Assembly (NCBI RefSeq): GCF_013177455.1
Contig: NZ_CP053660.1
Location: 2,108,001-2,172,000 of the forward strand
Reading direction: 5' to 3'
DNA: 64,000 nucleotides
From: Nocardioides marmotae
GTDB lineage: Bacteria > Actinomycetota > Actinomycetes > Propionibacteriales > Nocardioidaceae
This document shows, piece after piece, positions 7,876 to 16,321 of the stretch (positions are counted from its first letter, which is position 1; every line of letters begins with the position of its first letter). Made by a program: the position numbers and the translations under genes. Below the pieces are notes generated by a model that was not told the origin of the DNA, ran no database searches, and saw only the letters and a program-made list of their open reading frames with translations.

Positions 7876-8409
7876 TCAGTGCTGGTAGGTCCCGTGCAGG
7901 ATCGCCCGGCCGGCGGTCTTGAAGGCCAGGTTGAACGACACGACCGCGGGGGAGGCGTCGGAGTCGACGCCGAGGGTGTCCTCGGTGACGGCGTGCACGA
8001 CGAAGAAGTACCGGTGCACCTGGTCGCCCGCCGGCGGCGCCGCGCCCATGAACGCCTTGGAGCCGCCGTCGTTGCGGCACATGAACGCCTTTCCGGGCAG
8101 GTCAGCCCCCTCGGCGCCGATGCCGGTCGGCAGCTCGGTCACGTCGGCCGGCACGTCCACGAGCACCCAGTGCCAGAAGCCGCTCGGCGTCGGGGCATCG
8201 GGGTCGAAGCAGGTGATCGTGTAGCTCTTCGTCCCCTCGGGCGCGCCGGACCACGACAGCTGCGGCGAGGTGTCCCCGCCGTCGGCGACCTGGGCCTGGT
8301 CCAGCGGCTGCCCGTCGGTGACGTCGGTGCTGGTGACCGTGAACGACGGCACGGGCGGCAGCAGGTCGTACGGGTTCGGGGCCACCGGGCGGTCGAGGGA
8401 CGAGGACAT
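7876..8409 (-). CDS. YbhB/YbcL family PEBP-like protein
   Basis: A 177-residue phosphatidylethanolamine-binding-protein-like (Raf kinase inhibitor-like) protein. The ATG at 8409 is chosen over upstream starts because AGGAGCG lies just before it. Family features seen are [15 protein letters not shown], the DPDAP ligand-site motif followed by [11 protein letters not shown], and a [10 protein letters not shown] strand. No signal peptide is visible, so it is probably cytosolic. The bacterial members have no agreed function. It converges on the repeat array and ends 25 bp beyond the inverted repeat copy. Confidence 0.88.
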   Translation of the reverse strand: MSSSLDRPVAPNPYDLLPPVPSFTVTSTDVTDGQPLDQAQVADGGDTSPQLSWSGAPEGTKSYTITCFDPDAPTPSGFWHWVLVDVPADVTELPTGIGAEGADLPGKAFMCRNDGGSKAFMGAAPPAGDQVHRYFFVVHAVTEDTLGVDSDASPAVVSFNLAFKTAGRAILHGTYQH

Positions 8410-8504
8410 GGCGCTCCTATCGCAGGGGACGGTCGTGGCCGAACGTAGTCCGGTCCCCGAACCCGTACCACCGGCGCCCGGACGGCACACGGGAGAATGC
8501 GGGG

Positions 8505-9755
8505 GTGGACGACTTCCCGACGTACCCCTCGGGCCTGCGCCTCGCCGACCGCCGCGTCGTCGTGGTGGGCGGCGGTCACGTCGCGCAACGGCGCGTCCCG
8601 CAGCTGATCGCCGCCGGGGCCGAGGTCCATGTCGTCGCCCCCGAGGTGACGCCCGCGATCGAGGGCCTGGTCGGCTCGGGCGAGGTGACCTGGCACGAGC
8701 GCGGCTTCGCGGACACCGACCTGGACGAGGCGTGGTACTGCATCGCGGCCACCGACCTGCCCGAGGTCAACGAGCGGGTCAGCCGGGCGGCCGAGGAACG
8801 CCGCGTCTTCTGCGTGCGCGCCGACGACGCGACCCGCGCCACCGCCTGGACGCCGGCCACCGGCCGCCATGACGGGATCACCGTCGCGGTGCTGGGCAAC
8901 CGCGAGCCGCAGCGCTCCGCGCGCATCCGCGACGAGATCGTCGAGCAGATGCGCGAGGGCGTGCTGGCGGCACGGCGGCAGCGGCGGCGTACGCCGGGCG
9001 TGGTGCTGGTCGGCGGCGGGCCGGGGGACCCCGAGCTGATCTCGGTCGCCGGCCGCAAGGCGCTCATGGACGCCGACGTCGTGGTGGCCGACCGGCTCGC
9101 GCCGCGCGAGCTGCTGGGCGACCTGCCGGCCGACGTGGAGCTGGTCGACGTGGCCAAGCTGCCGCGCGGCCGCAGCGCCCAGCAGGAGGAGATCAACCGG
9201 GTGATCGTCGACCGGGCCCTGGCCGGCAAGCGCGTGGTGCGCTTCAAGGGCGGCGACAACTTCGTGTTCGGCCGCGGCTACGAGGAGGTCATCGCCTGCC
9301 GGGAGGCCGGCGTGCCGGTCACGGTCGTGCCCGGCCTGACCAGCCCCGTCTCGGTGCCGGCGGTCGCGGGCATCCCGGTCACCCACCGCGGCGTCGCCCA
9401 CGAGTTCACCGTCATCTCCGGGCACCTGCCGCCCGGCCACCCCGACTCGTTGACCGAGTGGTCCGCGGTCGCGCGGCTGCGCGGCACGCTGGTGCTGATG
9501 ATGGCGGTGCAGAACGCACCCCTCATCGCCGAGGCGCTGCTCGCCGGCGGCCGGGCGCCGACGACCCCGGTCGCGGTGGTCTGCGACGGGACGATGCCGG
9601 GGGAGCGGACGGTGCTCTCCACCCTCGCCACGCTGGCCGTCGACCTCGAGGCCGAGCAGGTCAAGCCGCCCGCGATCATCGTCGTCGGCGACGTCGTCGC
9701 GGTCGCCCACCCCGAGCGCTTCGGCGCCGTGCCGTCGACGGAGGAGGGCGACTGA
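8505..9755 (+). CDS. cobA: Siroheme synthase-type fusion: precorrin-2 dehydrogenase plus uroporphyrinogen-III C-methyltransferase
   Basis: A 416-residue two-domain enzyme. Residues 1 to about 160 form the NAD-dependent SirC-like part, with [13 protein letters not shown] as nucleotide loop. Residues about 165-405 form the SUMT part, with [15 protein letters not shown] at its start and [13 protein letters not shown] in the SAM site. It methylates uroporphyrinogen III at C2 and C7 and oxidises precorrin-2 on the way to siroheme or cobalamin. The family's ferrochelatase activity in the first domain is uncertain here. Start GTG, preceded by GGGAGA. The stop overlaps the next gene (TGATG). A cobalamin user, metH, is in the same window but far away. 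Confidence 0.9.
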   Translation: MDDFPTYPSGLRLADRRVVVVGGGHVAQRRVPQLIAAGAEVHVVAPEVTPAIEGLVGSGEVTWHERGFADTDLDEAWYCIAATDLPEVNERVSRAAEERRVFCVRADDATRATAWTPATGRHDGITVAVLGNREPQRSARIRDEIVEQMREGVLAARRQRRRTPGVVLVGGGPGDPELISVAGRKALMDADVVVADRLAPRELLGDLPADVELVDVAKLPRGRSAQQEEINRVIVDRALAGKRVVRFKGGDNFVFGRGYEEVIACREAGVPVTVVPGLTSPVSVPAVAGIPVTHRGVAHEFTVISGHLPPGHPDSLTEWSAVARLRGTLVLMMAVQNAPLIAEALLAGGRAPTTPVAVVCDGTMPGERTVLSTLATLAVDLEAEQVKPPAIIVVGDVVAVAHPERFGAVPSTEEGD

Positions 9756-10558
9756 TGGCGCACCTGGTCCAGATCGAGGACCCCGCCGACCCGCGGCTGG
9801 CCGACTACCGCGACCTGCGCGACGTCGAGCTGCGCAAGAACCTCGAGGCCGAGCACGGGCTGTTCCTCGCCGAGGGCGAGAAGGTCGTCCGCCGCGCCGT
9901 CGAGGGCGGCTTCACGCCGCGCTCCTTCCTCATGGCCCCGCGCTGGCTCGACGGCCTCGCCGACGTCCTCGACCGCTCCGAGGTGCCCTGCTACGTGCTC
10001 TCCGAGGCGCTCGCCGAGCAGGTCACCGGCTTCCACGTCCACCGCGGCGCCCTCGCCTCGCTCCAGCGCCGCCCCCTGCCGAGCCTCGACGAGGTGCTCG
10101 ACGGCGCCCGCTCGGTCCTCGTGCTCGAGGACGTGGTCGACCACACCAACGTCGGCGCGATCTTCCGCTCCGGGGCCGCCCTCGGCTTCGACGCCGTGCT
10201 CCTCGCGCCCCGGTGCGCCGACCCGCTCTACCGCCGGTCGATCAAGGTCGCGATGGGCACGGTCTTCAAGATGCCGTGGACCCGGCTGCCGGACTGGTAC
10301 GACGCCCTCCCGTCGCTCTCGGCGCGCGGGTTCACCACCGTCGCGCTGACCCTCGCGGCCGACTCCTCGCCCATCGACGAGGCGGTCGCCGGGGTCGACA
10401 AGGTGGCGCTGGTGCTCGGCTCGGAGGGCCACGGGCTCTCCTCGCGGTGGGAGCAGGCCGCCGACCGCCGCGCGATCATCCCGATGGCCGAGGGCGTCGA
10501 CTCCCTCAACGTCGCCGCCGCCACCGCGGTCGCCTGCTACGTCACCGCGCGGCGCTGA
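9755..10558 (+). CDS. SpoU/TrmH family RNA 2'-O-methyltransferase
   Basis: A 267-residue RNA methyltransferase. The N-terminal part (about 1-110) resembles the SpoU substrate-binding domain. The C-terminal SPOUT knot domain shows motif 1 (VVDHTNVGAIFRSG), motif 2 (LVLGSEGHGLS) and motif 3 (IPMAEGVDSLNVAAATAV). It should methylate a ribose 2'-OH in rRNA or tRNA using SAM; the exact nucleotide cannot be told. Its ATG overlaps the stop of the siroheme gene by 1 nt, so the two are probably co-transcribed although the functions are unrelated. Confidence 0.9.
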   Translation: MAHLVQIEDPADPRLADYRDLRDVELRKNLEAEHGLFLAEGEKVVRRAVEGGFTPRSFLMAPRWLDGLADVLDRSEVPCYVLSEALAEQVTGFHVHRGALASLQRRPLPSLDEVLDGARSVLVLEDVVDHTNVGAIFRSGAALGFDAVLLAPRCADPLYRRSIKVAMGTVFKMPWTRLPDWYDALPSLSARGFTTVALTLAADSSPIDEAVAGVDKVALVLGSEGHGLSSRWEQAADRRAIIPMAEGVDSLNVAAATAVACYVTARR

Positions 10559-10598
10559 CCAGGAGCGCTGACCCGGGTCACAGACCCGGCGTCGGCCC

Positions 10599-10604
10599 TA
10601 GGGT
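10599..10604 (+). promoter_or_regulatory. Predicted -10 box, leaderless promoter for gene at 10611
   Basis: TAGGGT lies 6 nt before the ATG, too close for a 5' leader, and no Shine-Dalgarno sequence is present. This is the usual actinobacterial layout for a leaderless mRNA. Confidence 0.5.
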
Positions 10605-10610
10605 CCTGCC

Positions 10611-11216
10611 ATGGACCAGCAGCCCGCGGACTCGCCGTACCACCGCACGCTCCCGATCGGCGAGCGCCTGGACCCCACGCCCCTCCTCGAGGGGCCGCTC
10701 ACCCGGTTCGAGGACGTCCGGCTCCCGCCGCTCGCGGAGATGCTCGTGCCCGAGGAGCCCCGGCGCGGCGTCGAGGACCCCTCCGCCTGCCCGCACTGCC
10801 AGCGGCACCCGCACCGGATCTGGGAGGACGACACCTGGCACGTCGACGCGGGCTGGACCCGGATGGGCCTGCCGTACGTCGGCGGGCTGGCGCCCAACGA
10901 GCACTGCCGCCTCGACGACGCCCCGCCGCACGTGCTGGCCAGCCTCGGCCCGCTCATGCAGCGGCTGAGCCTGGCGATCAAGCAGGTCCCGGGCGTCGCG
11001 CGGGTCCACTTCAGCCGCTGGGGCGACGGGTCGGAGCACGTCCACCTGTGGGCGCTGGCCCGCCCCGCCGGGATGATGCAGGGCCGCGGCGCGATGCTGG
11101 CGTTCTGGGACGACGTGCTCCCGCCGCTCGACCCCGCGATGCAGGAGGAGCACCTGCGGATCGTCGCCGAGGCGCTCGCGGCCGACGGCGGCACGGCGTA
11201 CCCGACCCGGCAGTGA
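10611..11216 (+). CDS. HIT-like fold protein with altered triad
   Basis: A 201-residue protein of unknown function. The middle part has a CPHC pair (about 60-63) followed by HPHRIW, and later GDGSEHVHLWALARP, which looks like the HIT motif HxHxH with the third His replaced by Trp. This suggests a relative of HIT/GalT-like nucleotide-binding proteins that may have lost hydrolase chemistry. The first 50 residues are Pro/Leu-rich and not recognisable. It has its own leaderless promoter and converges with the hemerythrin gene across a strong hairpin. Confidence 0.6.
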   Translation: MDQQPADSPYHRTLPIGERLDPTPLLEGPLTRFEDVRLPPLAEMLVPEEPRRGVEDPSACPHCQRHPHRIWEDDTWHVDAGWTRMGLPYVGGLAPNEHCRLDDAPPHVLASLGPLMQRLSLAIKQVPGVARVHFSRWGDGSEHVHLWALARPAGMMQGRGAMLAFWDDVLPPLDPAMQEEHLRIVAEALAADGGTAYPTRQ

Positions 11217-11257
11217 CCTGCCGCTGACCTGCCCCCGCTGCGTGCCCGGGCACGGGG

Positions 11258-11303
11258 GTCGTGTGCCTGTCGACGCGGGCGAGCGCGTCCTCGGGCACAC
11301 GAC
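11258..11303. terminator. Bidirectional hairpin between convergent genes
   Basis: Nested perfect arms: GTCGTGTGCC (11258-11267) pairs with GGCACACGAC (11294-11303), and inside it GACGCG pairs with CGCGTC around a GGCGAG loop. It lies between the stops of the HIT-like and hemerythrin genes. A separate 12-bp palindrome, GTGCCCGGGCAC, sits at 11242-11253. No long T-run follows, as is common in actinobacteria. Confidence 0.6.
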
Positions 11304-11325
11304 CGAGCCGCGGCCGGCCGGCGCG

Positions 11326-11904
11326 TCAGCGGGTGACGGCGCGGATCGCGTCGCGGGTGCGGTCGACCAGCGAGGCGATCGGGCCGGCGATCCACTGGGC
11401 GGCGGGGGAGCCGGCCGTCGAGGGGTGCGGGTGAGTGGGAGCGACCGCTTCCGCGGCGAGGAGCGCCTTGCCCATCACCTGGCGCATCGGGTCGTCGCAG
11501 GTCTCGAGGATCCGGGGGAGCTCCTCGCGCTCCTCGGCCTCGGCGTGGGCGACCACCATCTCCTGGAAGGCCCGGAGCCGGTCCCCGAACTCCTCGCTCG
11601 CGGCGTCGAGGTGCTCGAGCTCGGCGAGCACGACGTTGGACGCCGCCTCCTCACGGTTGCGGGCGTCGGCCACGTCGGCGTCGGTCCGGGCGGTGACCGG
11701 CCGGAGGATCATCTCCTCGGCGGTCTCGTGGACCGCGAGGAAGGCGCGCAGCCGGTCGAAGTCGCGCTGGCGGTGCTCCTCCTCGGAGTCCAGCACGGTG
11801 CGGAACATCTCGCGGATGCGGTCGTGCTGCTCGAGCAGCACCGCGACGACGTCGCCCTTCGGCAGGTCGGCGGCGCGGGCACGCAGGTCGGTGGGCTCGG
11901 TCAT
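11326..11904 (-). CDS. Hemerythrin HHE domain protein
   Basis: A 192-residue helical protein. The ATG at 11904 has a strong GGAAGGAGC site upstream and is preferred to longer frames. The fold shows the expected spaced histidines: VLLEQHDRIREMF in helix 1, FLAVHETAEEMIL in helix 2, LEHLDAASEEF in helix 3 and VVAHAEAEEREELP in helix 4. These could bind a di-iron centre for oxygen, NO or iron sensing. A Pro/Ser-rich stretch and a further helix end the protein. It stands alone, divergent from the Rpf-like gene. Confidence 0.85.
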   Translation of the reverse strand: MTEPTDLRARAADLPKGDVVAVLLEQHDRIREMFRTVLDSEEEHRQRDFDRLRAFLAVHETAEEMILRPVTARTDADVADARNREEAASNVVLAELEHLDAASEEFGDRLRAFQEMVVAHAEAEEREELPRILETCDDPMRQVMGKALLAAEAVAPTHPHPSTAGSPAAQWIAGPIASLVDRTRDAIRAVTR

Positions 11905-12227
11905 GGTCGGTGCTCCTTCCGGGGGCGGACGCGAGCCGGGTACCCGGCCCTCGCACGCCCACACGCGACCGATGTCACACCGCAGGCGGGGAAGGCCGGC
12001 GGGGACGAGGCAGGGACGAGGCGGGGACGGGCGCCGATCGGCCCGGGGCCCGTTGGTGCCGATTCGAGGAATCGAGGGGCCTCACGTACCGTCGACGGCC
12101 GTCCCGCCGGGCGGCCCACGATGCCGGACCGGTCGGGCTCCCGCGGCCGCACGATCCGGCCGTTTCACGACCAGGAGACCCTCGCAGCTCGGCGAGGGCG
12201 TCGAATCCCGTTTGGACCTCCTCACCT
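11905..12227. promoter_or_regulatory. Intergenic leader region before the Rpf-like gene
   Basis: This 323-bp gap has no gene. It holds three near copies of GGGACGAGGC around 11999-12030 and a 15-bp perfect palindrome CGATTC-GAG-GAATCG at 12060-12074. A hairpin at 12179-12198 (CCCTCGC, loop agctcg, GCGAGGG) lies 29 nt before the ATG. The region is long enough for promoters of both flanking genes and a structured 5' leader. I compared it with the c-di-AMP (ydaO) riboswitch often found before rpf genes and could not match its conserved core. Confidence 0.4.
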
Positions 12228-13088
12228 ATGCCCCTGCATCCTTTCCTGCCCTCCGTCCTGCCCACCGGCCGCACCACGCGGCTCGCGGCCACCTCCGCCC
12301 TGACGACCGCGGTCGTCCTGGCGCTGCTGCCCGGCGCGGCCACGGCCACCGGCGACCAGTCGCCCGACGCCGGCGAGGCGCCCGCGGCGGCCGCCGCTGC
12401 CGAGGACACCACCACCCCCGTCCGGCTCCGCGTGGGACGCCAGAAGACCCGCACGGTGCGCACCTCCGCCTCCTGGCCCGCCGGCGTCCTCCGCGAGCAC
12501 GCCGTCGAGGTCGCGCCGCGCGACCACGTCCGGGTCCTGCGCGGTGACCGCCGGGTCAACGGCGAGCAGCGCAAGCTGCGTCGCGGCGACACCGTCAAGG
12601 TGGTCCGCGTCGAGCGCAAGGTCGACACCCGCCGCGTCAAGGTGCGTCCCGGCGTCGTGGAGCGGCGTACGACGAAGCTGAAGCCCGGCCAGCGTCGCGT
12701 CGTGCGCGACGGTCGGCACGGCGTGCGCAAGGTGCGCGTCATCCGGGTGACCCACAACGCCCGCGTGGTCAAGCGCGCCGTCCGCAAGACGATGGTCCGC
12801 GACCCGCGGCCGCGCCGCGTGCTCGTCGGCGCCCCGCGCCGGTCGGTGCCCGTCGCCGACCGCCTGAACTGGCGCGGCCTGGCCCGCTGCGAGTCGAGCA
12901 ACAACCCCCGCGCGGTCAACCCCGCCGGCTACTACGGGCTCTACCAGTTCGACGTCGCCACCTGGCGCTCCGTCGGCGGACGCGGCCTGCCGCACCGCGC
13001 CTCGGCCGCCGAGCAGACCTACCGCGCCAAGCTGCTCTACAAGCAGCGCGGCCGCTCGCCGTGGCCGCACTGCGGCCGGTTCCTGTGA
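12228..13088 (+). CDS. Resuscitation-promoting-factor-like secreted muralytic protein
   Basis: A 286-residue exported protein. Residues about 18-41 form a signal peptide with an Ala/Leu-rich core and likely cleavage near ATATG. A DUF348-like ubiquitin-type repeat follows (about 65-112), then a basic G5-like domain (about 120-200), then a transglycosylase-like Rpf domain (about 213-286). The Rpf domain holds the expected catalytic E222 in ARCESSNNP, and C221 and C282 fit the domain disulfide. The order DUF348-G5-Rpf is that of RpfB, although RpfB usually has three DUF348 copies. It should cleave peptidoglycan and promote regrowth from dormancy. Many Arg/Lys-Val pairs make the G5 part strikingly basic. 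Confidence 0.86.
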   Translation: MPLHPFLPSVLPTGRTTRLAATSALTTAVVLALLPGAATATGDQSPDAGEAPAAAAAAEDTTTPVRLRVGRQKTRTVRTSASWPAGVLREHAVEVAPRDHVRVLRGDRRVNGEQRKLRRGDTVKVVRVERKVDTRRVKVRPGVVERRTTKLKPGQRRVVRDGRHGVRKVRVIRVTHNARVVKRAVRKTMVRDPRPRRVLVGAPRRSVPVADRLNWRGLARCESSNNPRAVNPAGYYGLYQFDVATWRSVGGRGLPHRASAAEQTYRAKLLYKQRGRSPWPHCGRFL

Positions 13089-13162
13089 CCCGCTGAGCCC
13101 AGCGCCCGCCACCACGCGGGCCGCCCACGCGCCCCACGCGCGGCGTCACCTGATCCATTCCC

Positions 13163-13198
13163 GGCGTCCCGGGTGCCCCGACGGGCGCCCGGGACGCC
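13163..13198 (+). terminator. Strong hairpin after the Rpf-like gene
   Basis: GGCGTCCCGGG (13163-13173) pairs with CCCGGGACGCC (13188-13198), with further GCCC/GGGC pairing inside. It lies 74 bp after the Rpf-like stop and 35 bp before the start of the polyketide operon, so it probably separates the two units. Confidence 0.7.
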
Positions 13199-13233
13199 GT
13201 GTGAGTCCCTCCGCCACGGGGCACCGAGCGCTC

Positions 13234-14295
13234 ATGCGCATCGCGATCACCGGAGCGACCGGCAACATCGGCTCCGCCCTGGTGCGGCGGCTGCGGGCCG
13301 AGGGCACCCACGACCTCGTCGGGCTGGCTCGACGTCCTCCCGAGGTCGGCGGGGACGACGTCACCTGGCACGCCGCCGACCTCAGCACCGACGCCTGCCA
13401 CGAGACCCTCCTCGAGGCCTTCCGCGACGCCGACGCCGTCGTGCACCTCGCCTGGGGCTTCCAGCCCTCCCACGACCTGACCTACCTGGCCGAGACCGGC
13501 ATCGGCGGGACCCGCCGCGTGCTGCGCGCGGCCGCCGTGGCCGACGTGCCCCACGTGGTGCACATGTCCTCGGTCGGCGCCTACGCGCCCAAGACCGACG
13601 ACCGCCCGGTCGATGAGTCCTGGCCCACCGAGGGCGTGCCGACCTCCCGCTACAGCCGGCACAAGTCCGCCGCCGAGCGCCTGCTCGACCAGCACGAGGC
13701 CGCCCACCCCGACCGGGTGGTCACCCGGCTGCGCCCGGGCATCGTCGGCCAGCGCGCCGCCGGGTCGGCGCTGCTGCGGTACGGCGTGCCGGCGATGGTC
13801 CCCGCCCGCGCGCTCGGCCTGCTGCCGGTGCTCCCCATGGACCGCGGCCTGGTCGTGCCGATGGTGCACACCGACGACGTGGCCGAGGCCGTTGCCGCCG
13901 TGCTCCGCCAGCGTGCCGCCGGCCCGTTCAACCTCGCGGCGGACCCGCCGGTCACCGCCGAGGCCATCGCCGACGCGCTCGGCGCGCGACTGGTCCACGT
14001 GCCCGCGCCGGTGGTGCGCGCGTTCATGTCCGCGACCTGGCACGCCCGGCTCCAGCAGGTCGACACTGGCTGGCTGGACATGGGCTTCGCGCTGCCGACC
14101 ATGGACACCACCCGCGCCCGGGTCGAGCTCGGCTGGGCGCCGACCAAGGACGGCCCGGACGTCTTCGCCGAGGTCGTCGCCGGGATGCAGGACGCCGCCT
14201 CCGGCCGCACCCCTGCCCTGCGGCCGCGGACCGTGCTCGGCGCGGTCGGCGACGCCGTACGACGCGGACCGGTCGCTGTGCGCCGCCGGCCGTGA
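13234..14295 (+). CDS. NAD(P)-dependent epimerase/dehydratase family protein
   Basis: A 353-residue extended short-chain dehydrogenase. GATGNIG at residues 7-13 is the nucleotide loop, and HMSSVGAY with the later YSRHK supplies the Ser-Tyr-Lys triad, so it should be catalytically competent. The start ATG (MRIAIT) is placed at the beginning of the first beta strand. Its end overlaps the prenyltransferase start in GTGA, making it the first gene of the six-gene type III polyketide operon. The substrate is unknown; a keto reduction or dehydrogenation in phenolic-lipid tailoring is possible but not shown. Confidence 0.82.
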   Translation: MRIAITGATGNIGSALVRRLRAEGTHDLVGLARRPPEVGGDDVTWHAADLSTDACHETLLEAFRDADAVVHLAWGFQPSHDLTYLAETGIGGTRRVLRAAAVADVPHVVHMSSVGAYAPKTDDRPVDESWPTEGVPTSRYSRHKSAAERLLDQHEAAHPDRVVTRLRPGIVGQRAAGSALLRYGVPAMVPARALGLLPVLPMDRGLVVPMVHTDDVAEAVAAVLRQRAAGPFNLAADPPVTAEAIADALGARLVHVPAPVVRAFMSATWHARLQQVDTGWLDMGFALPTMDTTRARVELGWAPTKDGPDVFAEVVAGMQDAASGRTPALRPRTVLGAVGDAVRRGPVAVRRRP

Positions 14296-15137
14296 CCACC
14301 AGCGCGGTCCCCGCCTCCCGGCCCACCCGCCCCGGCGGACGGGCCGCGGCGCTGCTCGCGGCCGCCCACGGCGGCCCGGCTCTCGCGGTCACCGCCATCG
14401 CGGCCCTGCTCGCGGTCCGCAGCGACCTCGACGCCCGCGACGCCGTGCTGGTCACCCTCGCCGTGCTGACCGGGCAGCTGACCATCGGTTGGGGCAACGA
14501 CCTGCGCGACGTGACCCGCGACCGCGCCGTCGGCCGCCGCGACAAGCCGCTGGCCACCGGGCTGCTGCCGGTCTCCTGGGTGGTCGCCGCGCTGGGCGCC
14601 ACGGCCGCCGCGTGCCTGGCGCTCTCCGCGCTCCTCGGCTGGCGCAGCGCGCTGGTCAACGTGGCGCTCGGCGCCGGTGCCGGGCACGCCTACAACCTCG
14701 GGCTCAAGGCGACCTGGTGGTCCTGGGCGCCGTACGCCTGCGCCTTCGGCACCCTGCCCTCCGTCGTCACCCTCGCCGGGCCCGACCCGGCGTGGGCCCC
14801 GGCCTGGGCCGGCGCCGCGGGCGCGCTGCTCGGCGTCGGCGCGCACCTGCTCAACACCCTGCCCGACCTCGCCGACGACGCCCGGACCGGCGTCCGGGGC
14901 CTGCCGCACCGGATCGGGGCGCCCGCCTCGCGGGCGCTGGCCGCCGCGCTGCTCGCCGCCGCCTCGGTGCTCGCCGTCCTCGGGCCCGCCGGGAGCCCGC
15001 CGGCCTGGACGCTCGGCGCCCTCGGCGTCGTCCTCGTGCTCACCGTCCTGACCCTGGTCACCAGCGGCCGCGCGCCGTTCCGCGCCGCGGTCGCGGTCGC
15101 GCTGCTCGACGTCCTGCTCCTGGTGGTGGCCCGGTGA
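14292..15137 (+). CDS. UbiA family prenyltransferase
   Basis: A 281-residue integral membrane prenyltransferase with about eight or nine helices. The two Asp-rich motifs are clear: NDLRDVTRDRAVGRRDKPLATG (by its N, D, D, D and RxDKPL residues) and NTLPDLADDARTGVRGLP. These bind the Mg-prenyl diphosphate. It begins with GTG overlapping the epimerase stop and ends overlapping the reductase start. In the type III polyketide context it probably transfers a prenyl chain to the phenolic lipid or quinol, as I recall for AgqD of Actinoplanes missouriensis. Confidence 0.88.
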   Translation: MTTSAVPASRPTRPGGRAAALLAAAHGGPALAVTAIAALLAVRSDLDARDAVLVTLAVLTGQLTIGWGNDLRDVTRDRAVGRRDKPLATGLLPVSWVVAALGATAAACLALSALLGWRSALVNVALGAGAGHAYNLGLKATWWSWAPYACAFGTLPSVVTLAGPDPAWAPAWAGAAGALLGVGAHLLNTLPDLADDARTGVRGLPHRIGAPASRALAAALLAAASVLAVLGPAGSPPAWTLGALGVVLVLTVLTLVTSGRAPFRAAVAVALLDVLLLVVAR

Positions 15138-16321
15138 GCGCCTGGGACCTCGTCGTCGTCGGCGCCGGGCCGGCCGGCGCCGCCACCGCGCTCGGGGCCC
15201 TGCACGCCGACCCCGGCCTGCGAGTGCTGCTGCTGGACCGCGCCGACTTCCCCCGCGACAAGGCCTGCGGCGACGGCATCGCCCCGCACGTGCTCGACCT
15301 GCTCGCCACCGTCGGGGTCAGCGGGCTGCTCGACGACCGCACGCCGGTGTGCCGGCTCCGGCTGGCCCACGGCCCGGTCGCGGCCGAGCGCACCATGACC
15401 CGCCCGGCGTACGTCGTCCCGCGGGCCGTCCTCGACGCCCGGCTCGTCGAGGCGGCGCTCGCCGCGGGCGCCGACCTGCGCCGCCACCGGGTCCGCGGCC
15501 TGGAGGTCACCCCCGAGGCGGTCGTGCTCGACGACGACCTGGCCGCGGCGGTCGTGGTCGGTGCCGACGGCGCCCACTCGGTCGTCCGCCGGGCGCTCGG
15601 GCGGCGCCGGGGACCGGTCGCGCTGGCGATCCGCGGCTACGCGCCGGTCGCGGCCGCGCACGCCGGCCGGCAGGTGATCGAGCTCGGCACCGAGCACCAG
15701 CCGTCGTACGCCTGGTCCTTCGACTGCGGCGACGACACCGCCAACGTCGGCTACGGCGAGGTGCTGCATGCCGGCCGGCCGGCGCCCACCCGCGCCCAGC
15801 TGCTCCACCGGCTCGAGCGGCTGCTGCCCGGCGTGGCCGCGGACGGCACCGGCTGGCGCGGGCACCACCTCCCGCTCTCGACCGCCCGTTGGCGCCCGAG
15901 CCGCGGCCGTGTGCTCCTCGTGGGCGACGCCGCCGGCCTGGTCAACCCGCTCACCGGCGAGGGCATCTTCTACGCGGTGGCCACCGGCCTCGCCGCCGGT
16001 CGCGCGGCGGCCGCGGCGCTCCGCTCGGGCCGGCCCGAACGCGCGGGGCTGCTGCACCGCCGCGGGACGCGCGACCTCCTGCTCCCGCACCTGCGGCACA
16101 CCGCGCTGGCCGCCCGGCTCACCCGCAGCCCGCGCGTGCTCACCGCCGGCATCGCCGCCGCGGCCGCCGACCAGCAGGTCTTCGACGGCCTCGTCGAGCT
16201 GGGCCTGGCCCGCGGCCGGCTCACCCCGTCCCTCGCGCTCGGCCTCGGCCGCGCCCTGCTCCGCCCACCCGCCGACACGCCCGCCGACACGACCACCGTC
16301 ATCGCCAAGGAGCCCGCATGA
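15134..16321 (+). CDS. Geranylgeranyl reductase-family FAD oxidoreductase
   Basis: A 395-residue flavoprotein. [11 protein letters not shown] near the N-terminus is the FAD loop, RDKACGDGIAPHVL is the segment characteristic of geranylgeranyl reductases and related hydroxylases, and VGDAAGLVNPLTGEGI closes the FAD site. It starts with GTG overlapping the prenyltransferase stop. Given the neighbours it may saturate double bonds in the prenyl chain, giving a dihydro- or perhydro-prenyl group; a hydroxylase role is an alternative. The C-terminal 60 residues are helical and Arg/Leu-rich. Confidence 0.85.
   Translation: MSAWDLVVVGAGPAGAATALGALHADPGLRVLLLDRADFPRDKACGDGIAPHVLDLLATVGVSGLLDDRTPVCRLRLAHGPVAAERTMTRPAYVVPRAVLDARLVEAALAAGADLRRHRVRGLEVTPEAVVLDDDLAAAVVVGADGAHSVVRRALGRRRGPVALAIRGYAPVAAAHAGRQVIELGTEHQPSYAWSFDCGDDTANVGYGEVLHAGRPAPTRAQLLHRLERLLPGVAADGTGWRGHHLPLSTARWRPSRGRVLLVGDAAGLVNPLTGEGIFYAVATGLAAGRAAAAALRSGRPERAGLLHRRGTRDLLLPHLRHTALAARLTRSPRVLTAGIAAAAADQQVFDGLVELGLARGRLTPSLALGLGRALLRPPADTPADTTTVIAKEPA

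Noticed and set aside
12030..12227. c-di-AMP (ydaO) riboswitch before the Rpf-like gene
   Set aside because: I looked for its conserved core and could not align it; only simple hairpins and palindromes are visible.
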